A stretch of DNA of 5,050 bases from Pseudomonadota bacterium (GTDB taxonomy: Bacteria; Pseudomonadota; Alphaproteobacteria; Rhizobiales; Aestuariivirgaceae): contig JAEKFU010000370.1 of NCBI GenBank assembly GCA_016522385.1, positions 1 through 5,050 of the forward strand, in the 5' to 3' direction. Under the pieces are notes generated by a model. That model was not told the DNA's origin, searched no databases, and was given only the letters and a program-made list of their open reading frames with translations. The translations under genes and the position numbers were made by a program. Positions 1-5,050 of the stretch are shown piece after piece; position 1 is the first letter of the stretch, and each line of letters opens with the position of its first letter.

Positions 1-612
1 CGCTTGATCAAGCTCCTGCCCGAACTACGCTATGACATCTGCGTCCTTACGGGTGATTATCGAGGAAACACATTCGGGCCGTTCGATGCTGCTCTTGAAG
101 GGCTGGCGCAAGTTCGCGCGCACCTCAAAGGCCCGGTCTATGGTGTCCTGGGCAACCACGATACGGTTTGCATGGTGCCCGGCATGGAGGAAATCGGAAT
201 TCGAATGCTGCTCAACGAAGCCGAAACGATAACCCATGGTGATCAGCGTATTCATTTGGCCGGAATTGACGATGCTCACTACTACCGAGTCGACAACATC
301 GAAAAGGCGGCAGCCCAGTTTCCTCATGACGAGTTTTCGATTCTCCTTTCCCATACACCGGAGGTCTATCGCCAGGCTGCCCATGCCGATTTCAATCTGT
401 TGCTGAGCGGCCATACTCATGGTGGCCAAATCTGTTTACCCGGTTCGATCCCGATTACTTTGAGTTCTGTTTTGCCGAGACACATGGGCTCGGGAGCGTG
501 GAAGCATCATGACATGGTTGGCTACACATCGGTCGGCGTCGGATCGATCATCGTTCCGGTGCGGCTCAATTGTCTTCCGGAAATGATCCTGCATCACCTG
601 AAGTGCGCCTGA
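1..612 (+). CDS. Metallophosphoesterase, YkuE/YaeI-like, 5'-truncated by window edge
   Basis: This is the C-terminal part of a calcineurin-like metallophosphoesterase, a family that hydrolyses phosphomono- or phosphodiesters with a two-metal centre. The frame is open from base 1. The TTG at base 4 is probably an internal Leu, because the family's first metal-binding motif (DxH) is absent and must lie upstream. Counting from that TTG, the visible motifs are LTGDYRG (Asp18, metal-bridging), GNHD (51-53, Asn/His), the LLSHTP histidine (His117) and GHTHGGQ (His137 and His139). The GHTHGGQ form is typical of the YkuE/YaeI subgroup, which includes membrane-associated enzymes suggested to act on lipid or wall-linked phosphates. 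The second motif reads GDYRG rather than the common GDxxD. The C-terminus looks complete and ends in TGA. The gene converges with the CarS-like gene. The family call is secure; the substrate is unknown. Confidence 0.9.
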   Translation, partial: RLIKLLPELRYDICVLTGDYRGNTFGPFDAALEGLAQVRAHLKGPVYGVLGNHDTVCMVPGMEEIGIRMLLNEAETITHGDQRIHLAGIDDAHYYRVDNIEKAAAQFPHDEFSILLSHTPEVYRQAAHADFNLLLSGHTHGGQICLPGSIPITLSSVLPRHMGSGAWKHHDMVGYTSVGVGSIIVPVRLNCLPEMILHHLKCA

Positions 613-626
613 TCATGTGGCGAGCT

Positions 627-1115
627 TCAGTAGGGGTGACCGCGGATGCCGAGCTTAAAGAGCATACGCGAGAGAATGATCTCACCAATGAAGAACACCA
701 CAACGCCAGCAGCGATATCGGTGAAAGTCAGTGACAGCATCGACTGGCAGACGAGAAGCGGAAACAGCGACTCAGGCACCTGATCGATAACCGTTGCCCT
801 GCTGCTTGGCGCAAGACGCAAGCGACGCTTTAAAAAGCTGGAGAAGAGGTCGCCCGCCATGGCAGTAATTCCAACCACAGCGCCAACCTTCCAATCCAAA
901 CCAACAATTGGCGCACCTGCCGAAGTTGCCAGTATCGATGACAGGACCCCGCGTACTGTTTTCGATGCGCCGAGAAGGCGCTGTCCATCAACGAACCTGA
1001 CACCACCATCGATAGGAAATGAGAAGCGTTCACCGCAAGCTCTTTTGGCGACCACTGGCGTTCCGTTTGCCAAGAGCAGGAGAACAAGAACCTTGAGGAT
1101 CGTCAATGGCTGCAT
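627..1115 (-). CDS. CDP-archaeol synthase (CarS/DUF46) family membrane protein, bacterial type
   Basis: A 162-residue integral membrane protein of the CarS family, which is related to CdsA. Archaeal members transfer CMP from CTP to an unsaturated archaetidic acid to give the CDP-lipid precursor of phospholipids. Bacterial members are common but their substrate is largely unassigned. Visible motifs are LLLANGTPVVAKR (residues 12-25), PIDGG (34-38), the DGxRLLGxSKTxRG block (43-56), DLFSSFLKRR (89-98) and DQVPES (111-116). The acidic and basic residues of the last two resemble the cytidylyltransferase catalytic region. Hydrophobic segments lie near 3-22, 53-73, 76-94, 112-130 and 131-150, so about five membrane helices. 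Length matches bacterial relatives. The ATG at 1115 puts the first helix at the very N-terminus, as usual, although no clear ribosome site precedes it. It is convergent with the phosphoesterase, 14 bases apart. The family is clear; lipid synthesis is inferred. Confidence 0.88.
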   Translation of the reverse strand: MQPLTILKVLVLLLLANGTPVVAKRACGERFSFPIDGGVRFVDGQRLLGASKTVRGVLSSILATSAGAPIVGLDWKVGAVVGITAMAGDLFSSFLKRRLRLAPSSRATVIDQVPESLFPLLVCQSMLSLTFTDIAAGVVVFFIGEIILSRMLFKLGIRGHPY

Positions 1116-1477
1116 TCGCTAAGTCTACGGGGCTAAGCTACAAGTGTCAGCGGTATCCGCGAGCGAAATACACTGTCCGTCTTGGTTTCTGTTGCGAGTC
1201 GGGACCGAGCCTTCCAATCAGACACCTGTCAGGATCGTTGTTCATCCCCAAACAAACGAAAATACTTACTGGGCGGATGTCGGCGCTCGGACGTCGGGCA
1301 TCCATCGGTCAATGTGCATGGAGGACCGGGCGGGACATTGGACTGCGCCCTTGGGATTGGACGGATCAATTGTCGATCACTCGACCATGTGCTGGGTCTC
1401 AGCCTCGGCAATGTTGTCCGGCCTCTCGTGGCCAAGCGCCAAACCCCTCGCAACACCAATTGATAGAAGTCAAAGGG

Positions 1478-1496
1478 GCTCGTGCTATTCACGAGC
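1478..1496. repeat. Small inverted repeat (7-bp arms) upstream of prim-pol
   Basis: The arms gctcgtg (1478-1484) and cacgagc (1490-1496) are perfect complements around the 5-base loop ctatt. The element lies about 90 bases before the prim-pol start. No run of T follows on the + strand, so it is not a standard terminator. It could be an operator or an RNA hairpin in a leader; its function is unknown. Confidence 0.5.
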
Positions 1497-1501
1497 ATTC
1501 T

Positions 1502-1520
1502 TATTGGGCAACAACCAATA
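1502..1520. repeat. Second small inverted repeat (6-bp arms) upstream of prim-pol
   Basis: The arms tattgg (1502-1507) and ccaata (1515-1520) are perfect complements around a 7-base loop. It begins five bases after the previous hairpin, so the two form a tandem pair of near-equal size (19 bases each). Each could arise by chance; the pairing just ahead of a replication-type gene is why they are noted. Confidence 0.4.
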
Positions 1521-1582
1521 GGGATGCCAAGATAGGTCTGCGCTATGGGCAAAAAAGTCCATGGGACTCTTAGTCTGTTGTA

Positions 1583-2410
1583 ATGAGCCACATCATGAGA
1601 CCGGTAAGAAATCGTGCAAACAAGACGAAGTCTGATAGCACTCACTTTAAAGCAGCGATTGAGTATCTCAGACGTGGCTGGTCCGTCGTGCCAGCAGGCG
1701 AGCAGGCCAAACGACCGATCATCCGCTGGCAGCGGTTTCAGCACCAATTGCCAACGATGGAGCAGCTTGAGCGCTGGTACAAACGCTGGCCAAGAGCCAA
1801 CTTAGCGGTCGTGACCGGCGAGATTTCTGGCATTATCGTGGTCGATATCGACCCTGAACACGGAGGTACCGAGTCGCTAATGGCGCTCGAGGCGCGGCAC
1901 GGCGCATTGCCCGAAACGATTGAGTCCACTACTGGTGGCGGTGGCAGGCACCTCTACTTTGCCCATCCGGGTCGCGAGGTACGTAATCGTGCAGGGCTGG
2001 CTCCGGGGATTGATTTGCGGGGCGATGGTGGTTGCATCATTGTGCCGCCCTCCGTGCACCCATCCGGCAAGCGATACGAATGGAAGCCTGGACACGCTCC
2101 TGGAGAAATTGGCCTTGCGATGCTTCCTGTTTGGTTGGAGCAGCCGCGTTTCGGCAATGATGGTCCCCAGGGCCATCCGCTTGTCTATTGGCGTGAGCTT
2201 GCGCGCGAGGGCGTTCAGGATGGTCGACGAAATACGACAATTGCCTCCTTTACGGGACACCTGCTTTGGCATGGCGTTGACCCGGATGTGATCATGGAAC
2301 TGATGCTCGCCTGGAACCTGGTGCGATGTCGTCCCCCGCTGGAGGATGAGGAAGTCATCCGCACGGTGCAGTCTATTGAGCGCACCCATAAGGGCGTTCG
2401 CGAAGGCTAG
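1583..2410 (+). CDS. Stand-alone primase-polymerase (prim-pol) with PriCT-like C-terminus
   Basis: A 275-residue protein of the bifunctional DNA primase/polymerase family (archaeo-eukaryotic primase superfamily), whose members make primers and extend DNA in plasmids, phages and islands. The N-terminal domain (about 22-190) shows the family signatures. These are AGEQAKRPIIRW (38-49), the DxD metal motif in VVDIDPEHGG (Asp88, Asp90), the histidine motif GGGGRHLYF (His123), and GIDLRGDGG followed by IIVPPS (Asp144 as third acidic residue). Residues about 205-270, with GRRNTTIASFTGHLLW and PLEDEEVIRTVQSI, resemble a PriCT-1 primase C-terminal domain. No helicase domain follows. An in-frame TAG at 1571 rules out an earlier start. 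ATG 1583 and ATG 1595 are both possible, and neither has a good ribosome site. All catalytic positions look intact. The stop codon overlaps a repeat copy (2407-2440). The neighbours are lipid-type genes, which suggests acquisition with a mobile element. Confidence 0.9.
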   Translation: MSHIMRPVRNRANKTKSDSTHFKAAIEYLRRGWSVVPAGEQAKRPIIRWQRFQHQLPTMEQLERWYKRWPRANLAVVTGEISGIIVVDIDPEHGGTESLMALEARHGALPETIESTTGGGGRHLYFAHPGREVRNRAGLAPGIDLRGDGGCIIVPPSVHPSGKRYEWKPGHAPGEIGLAMLPVWLEQPRFGNDGPQGHPLVYWRELAREGVQDGRRNTTIASFTGHLLWHGVDPDVIMELMLAWNLVRCRPPLEDEEVIRTVQSIERTHKGVREG

Positions 2411-2440
2411 AGCGTTTCTTTCTCATGTGGAACGATTTGA
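2407..2440 (-). repeat. Truncated copy of the CTAG-ended palindromic repeat
   Basis: These 34 bases match the reverse complement of the 50-base palindrome at 4951-5000 from its outer ctag through the first arm and the centre. There is one mismatch (g for c at 2434). Homology stops abruptly after atttga, and the second arm is missing. The first four bases overlap the end of the prim-pol gene, and the repeat's own ctag provides its TAG stop codon. Confidence 0.85.
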
Positions 2441-2773
2441 TGTCTTATGCCGGATGGGTCGGCTAGATACGGCGTACACAGTAGAAACAGTAAATAGAAA
2501 ATGCTGTCCGAAGAAACGGAGACCTGCCAAACGAGCGCTTCTCGGAGGCGAGGGGAATCAACGCGAGTATCGCTCTAATCTCTGACAATTTCCAAAATTG
2601 GCGCATGCCTGGCTTTGGCGCGAGTCAATCTGGCCATTGAATTCCGGCGGGTTGATCACTTTATGTTCTTTATCTTGGAATAAAGAAGAACGACTGATGG
2701 TGGTTCTCGGAGTCTAGAGTTGATCAGGGTCCGTTGAGATTCAGGTTATTTTGTTTACACAAGGCAACGCAAT
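2441..2773. other. Intergenic stretch between prim-pol and the PLD gene
   Basis: About 330 bases with no credible gene. The one open frame, which runs from inside the prim-pol gene to 2585, is a shadow that reads through the repeat. The stretch holds a perfect 8-bp hairpin (2666-2687) and must contain the promoter of the PLD-EEP operon. A ttgatc at 2720-2725 followed by an AT-rich segment at 2745-2757 could be promoter-like, but the match is weak and I do not call it. The DNA looks more AT-rich towards the PLD start. Confidence 0.55.
2666..2687. repeat. Inverted repeat (8-bp arms) upstream of the PLD-EEP operon
   Basis: The arms ttctttat (2666-2673) and ataaagaa (2680-2687) are perfect complements around the 6-base centre cttgga, ending 86 bases before the PLD start codon. 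The stem is AT-rich and no T-run follows, so an intrinsic terminator is unlikely. A binding site for a dimeric regulator of the operon is possible but unproven. Confidence 0.5.
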
Positions 2774-4183
2774 ATGATTTTTGGCGCACTGGCAATCATG
2801 CACATCATCGTCGCAGCGATCGCTACGGGCCACATTCTCATCAACAAAAGTGATGTCAGATCAGCGATCGGTTGGATTGGCCTGATATGGCTTTCTCCAT
2901 TCGTCGGAGCTGCCATTTATTCAGCGTTCGGAATAAATCGCGTCGCGCGCCGCGCTTCGCGTATCAACCGAAATCCCGGTCCAAGTATCGAATTCCCAGA
3001 ACAGTCCACGTTTGACACCACGGAATTAGACGTCGACATCCGCCCTATTGCTGACGTCGGCTCGCGGGTAACAGAACTTCCTCTAACACAGGGAAACAGT
3101 GTCACGATGCTTCGAGGGGGTGTCCAAGCTTATCCGGAGATGCTCTCTTGTATTGCCAACGCACGTCAGAATATTGCTCTGGCAACCTACATATTTCGGA
3201 TGGATCAAGTTGGCTCAGAATTTGTGGCTGCCTTGGTCGCGGCGCGGCAGCGCGGCGTAGACGTACGAGTTCTGGTCGATGGGATTGGCAGCGGATATTT
3301 CTTTTCACCAGTTGTCCGCCAACTCCTGAGTGCGGGAATACCTACGACGCGGTTCATGCATGATTGGCGACCGTGGCGCATGTCATTTGTCAATCTGAGA
3401 AATCACAAGAAACTCATCATTGTCGACGGAGCCACCGGCTTCGCTGGTGGATTGAATCTTGGAAGCGAAAACACGTGGACCGGAACTCGCAAGCGGGAAG
3501 TGGATGACATTCACTTTCGGGTGGACGGGCCCGTTGTTAGACAATTGATGATCAGCTTTGCTGAAGACTGGCATTTCTCTACCGGAGAAACGCTCGACGA
3601 CAGAGCCTGGTGGCCAATAGCCATGCCAAGCGGCAACGTCATTGCGCGGGGCATAAGCTCAGGGCCAGATGAAGATGTTGGAAGCATAGAAACAATCCTT
3701 GCCGCAGCGCTTGGTCAGGCCACGAATCGTATTAGAATAGTTACGCCATATTTCCTTCCCGATGAACGACTGAAGTCTGCCATCATCTTAGCTGGGCTTC
3801 GAGGAGTAAGGATCGAGCTTCTGATCCCGGAACGGTCGGACCACGTCGGCATGGACTGGGCAATGCGGGCGCACTTGTCATTCTTCTCTGTCGAAAGAAT
3901 GAAATGTTTTACGACACCAAAACCCTTCGATCATTCCAAATTGCTGACAGTCGACGGGAAATGGTGCGCAGTTGGCAGCGCAAATTGGGATGTTCGCAGT
4001 TTGCGATTGAACTTTGAGTTTCTGCTTGAATGTTACGATAAGGGTACGGTTGCGACAATTGATGAGCTCATTGATGAAAAGATCTCACAGGCCAAACCTT
4101 TGACACCTGCCTGCCTGTCTGCTCGCCCCGTGATTACACAGATGCGAGACGCCAGCGCACGACTATTCTTGCCATACTTGTAA
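2774..4183 (+). CDS. Cardiolipin synthase-like phospholipase D family protein
   Basis: A 469-residue membrane-anchored PLD-superfamily protein with ClsA-like layout. Bacterial enzymes of this kind condense two phosphatidylglycerol molecules, or transfer a phosphatidyl group, to make cardiolipin at the inner membrane. Two hydrophobic segments (about 3-22 and 31-52, with the SAIGWIGLIWLSPFVGAAIY pattern) form the PLDc_N anchor. A basic stretch and linker follow, then two catalytic halves. The first HxKxxxxD motif is HKKLIIVD (His211, Lys213, Asp218), followed by GFAGGLNLG. The second is HSKLLTVD (His387, Lys389, Asp394), followed by the GSANWDVRS motif of the family. The C-terminus ARLFLPYL resembles that of cardiolipin synthases, so the protein looks complete. 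An AAGG sequence nine bases before ATG 2774 supports this start. The EEP gene follows after 11 bases, so they are probably co-transcribed. The exact lipid product is inferred from family. Confidence 0.92.
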   Translation: MIFGALAIMHIIVAAIATGHILINKSDVRSAIGWIGLIWLSPFVGAAIYSAFGINRVARRASRINRNPGPSIEFPEQSTFDTTELDVDIRPIADVGSRVTELPLTQGNSVTMLRGGVQAYPEMLSCIANARQNIALATYIFRMDQVGSEFVAALVAARQRGVDVRVLVDGIGSGYFFSPVVRQLLSAGIPTTRFMHDWRPWRMSFVNLRNHKKLIIVDGATGFAGGLNLGSENTWTGTRKREVDDIHFRVDGPVVRQLMISFAEDWHFSTGETLDDRAWWPIAMPSGNVIARGISSGPDEDVGSIETILAAALGQATNRIRIVTPYFLPDERLKSAIILAGLRGVRIELLIPERSDHVGMDWAMRAHLSFFSVERMKCFTTPKPFDHSKLLTVDGKWCAVGSANWDVRSLRLNFEFLLECYDKGTVATIDELIDEKISQAKPLTPACLSARPVITQMRDASARLFLPYL

Positions 4184-4194
4184 TGGGCTGATGG

Positions 4195-4920
4195 ATGGAA
4201 AAGTTGCTAGAGATACTCATGAACAAGCGTCGTCGCCGTCCCTATTTGGGAGTGAGCGGCAAGGAACGCGGCTTGACGGTCATCAGCTGGAACTTGCTTC
4301 ACCGCTCGGGTGCACTGGTCAACGACATCACTGCTCTGATCGAACTTGAGCGACCGGACATTTTTCTTATGCAGGAAGCAACTCCTGTGGTCGAGGACAT
4401 TCCAAGATTAGTTGGTGGATGGCTTTACGAGCAACCCTGGCCAGGACGGAGGCACGGGCTTGCTGCTTGGAGCCGCGCAGAATTGACCAACTTCGGCCCA
4501 CTTGAACTTCCAGCTTCCAAAATGCCCGGCCGCCTGCCCACTCGATTTGCGCAGTTGCTGCGAATTAGCGATATCACGATCGCTAATGTTCATCTGTCCC
4601 ATGGGCAAATCCTCAACCGTCGACAGTTGCGCCTGATTGCCCGCTCCACTGAGGGACCGACAGCGATCATCGGAGACTACAATTCGTTGGGGCCAACCAA
4701 TTTACGTGGTTTTTCCGATGTTGGCCCACGAGGTTCAACGCATCACGCGCAAGAGATCGTACCGTTTCGCTTGGATCGGTGCATGGTGCGCGATTTGGAT
4801 TGTATCAGGTCCAGAACTCTACGACGCGGGCGTTCTGATCACCGACCAATTCGGCTCGAATTCATCCATCCCAAAAAGGATCACGAGATCGAAACCGTTG
4901 TTCAGCACAGTGAGAATTGA
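4195..4920 (+). CDS. Endonuclease/exonuclease/phosphatase (EEP) family protein, YbhP-like context
   Basis: A 241-residue soluble protein of the EEP superfamily, metal-dependent hydrolases of phosphodiester or phosphomonoester bonds in nucleic acids, inositol phosphates or sphingolipids. The motifs occur in family order: SWNL (Asn33), QEA (Glu61), NVHLSHG (His133), IIGDYNS (Asp161, Asn163), FRLDR (Asp194) and RSDHRPI (Asp215, His216). All expected catalytic residues are present and no signal peptide or membrane segment is seen. The N-terminus has a basic patch, KRRRRP (11-16). ATG 4195 lies 11 bases after the PLD stop; ATG 4219 (residue 9) is an alternative start. Neither has a strong ribosome site, so translational coupling to the PLD gene is plausible. 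Pairing of an EEP protein with a cardiolipin synthase is also seen in E. coli ybhP-clsB. The substrate is unknown; lipid head-group or nuclease activity are both possible. Confidence 0.88.
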   Translation: MEKLLEILMNKRRRRPYLGVSGKERGLTVISWNLLHRSGALVNDITALIELERPDIFLMQEATPVVEDIPRLVGGWLYEQPWPGRRHGLAAWSRAELTNFGPLELPASKMPGRLPTRFAQLLRISDITIANVHLSHGQILNRRQLRLIARSTEGPTAIIGDYNSLGPTNLRGFSDVGPRGSTHHAQEIVPFRLDRCMVRDLDCIRSRTLRRGRSDHRPIRLEFIHPKKDHEIETVVQHSEN

Positions 4921-4950
4921 CAAACCAACCGAGCCATAAAATCCACTGAC

Positions 4951-5000
4951 CTAGAGCGTTTCTTTCTCAAATGGTTCCACATGAGAAAGAAACGCTCTAG
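4951..5000. repeat. 50-base CTAG-ended palindromic intergenic repeat, complete copy
   Basis: The 19-base arms at 4951-4969 and 4982-5000 are perfect reverse complements, and the 12-base centre contains a further tggttcca mini-palindrome. Both outer ends are ctag(ag). A truncated copy lies at 2407-2440, which shows that it is a dispersed repeat and not just a local hairpin. It begins 30 bases after the EEP stop. No T-run follows, so it is not a classic intrinsic terminator, though a transcript would fold into a strong stem that could protect the 3' end. REP- or MITE-like elements of this size are common between alphaproteobacterial genes. Confidence 0.88.
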
Positions 5001-5050
5001 AATAACACCGCAAAAACGAGAAACTGGCGGCAGAAAGAACAACCGTGCAG

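Larger units (their letters stand above)
1116..1582. other. Intergenic stretch without a recognisable gene
   Basis: These 467 bases separate the divergent CarS-like and prim-pol genes and should contain both promoters. Open frames of 93-172 codons occur on both strands, but their translations are rich in Arg, Ser, Cys and Pro, resemble no family I know and overlap one another, so I do not call them genes. No convincing -35/-10 pair stands out. The notable structures are small inverted repeats: arms gtcga/tcgac at 1372-1385, and two better, adjacent ones at 1478-1496 and 1502-1520, listed separately. It could be a regulatory region, the remains of a decayed gene, or a junction left by insertion of the prim-pol segment. 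Confidence 0.6.

Noticed and set aside
1106..1573. Open frame of 155 codons on the + strand in the divergent intergenic region
   Set aside because: It begins inside the CarS-like gene on the other strand, its translation is rich in Arg, Ser and Cys with no recognisable motif, and competing frames of similar length overlap it.
1229..1747. Open frame of 172 codons on the - strand
   Set aside because: It runs antisense through the start of the well-supported prim-pol gene and has no recognisable domain.
2346..2585. Open frame of 79 codons spanning the prim-pol end and the truncated repeat
   Set aside because: It is out of frame with the prim-pol, part of it is encoded by the repeat, and its composition is not protein-like.
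2598..2621. Repeated ttggcgc (2598-2604 and 2615-2621) as possible direct-repeat iterons
   Set aside because: There are only two short copies, with no consistent spacing to further copies.
2714..2719. A ctagag hexamer that could be the missing end of the truncated repeat
   Set aside because: The match does not extend beyond the hexamer and is too short to separate from chance.
4951..5000. Palindrome as an intrinsic terminator of the EEP gene
   Set aside because: No T-run follows the stem on either strand, and the second copy shows that it is a dispersed repeat. A role in 3'-end stability remains possible.
1..5050. Anti-phage defence system or CRISPR array
   Set aside because: No regularly spaced repeats are present and no reverse transcriptase, nuclease-effector or toxin domain is visible. 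The prim-pol, PLD and EEP families occur in some defence contexts, but the cardiolipin synthase architecture and the separate transcription units argue against one system here.

Overview
The window looks like chromosomal or genomic-island DNA from an alphaproteobacterium, most likely of the rhizobial order Hyphomicrobiales. The evidence is the flavour of the proteins, the moderate GC (judged by eye) and a palindromic intergenic repeat that starts and ends in CTAG. The genus cannot be fixed from the sequence alone. There are five protein-coding genes and no tRNA, rRNA, CRISPR array or transposase.

Layout. Bases 1-612 (+) hold the C-terminal part of a YkuE/YaeI-type metallophosphoesterase whose start lies before the window. 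Converging on it with a 14-base gap is a small membrane protein (627-1115, -) of the CDP-archaeol synthase (CarS, formerly DUF46) family, in its bacterial form. A 467-base stretch with no recognisable gene (1116-1582) carries two small tandem hairpins. It leads into a stand-alone archaeo-eukaryotic-type primase-polymerase with a PriCT-like C-terminus (1583-2410, +). The stop codon of that gene is supplied by the edge of a truncated copy of the CTAG-ended repeat (2407-2440). After a second non-coding stretch comes a two-gene operon: a cardiolipin synthase-like phospholipase D protein with two N-terminal membrane segments (2774-4183, +) and, 11 bases on, an endonuclease/exonuclease/phosphatase (EEP) protein (4195-4920, +). 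A complete 50-base copy of the palindrome (4951-5000) follows.

How the genes may work together. Four of the five products belong to families that act on phosphodiester or phospholipid-type substrates: metallophosphoesterase, CDP-lipid synthase-like, cardiolipin synthase-like and EEP. The PLD-EEP pairing recalls the E. coli ybhP-clsB (ybhO) neighbourhood. A membrane-lipid remodelling locus is therefore a reasonable inference, but it is not proven. The prim-pol does not fit that theme and looks like a piece of mobile-element replication machinery lying between the lipid genes. The two repeat copies bracket the PLD-EEP pair.
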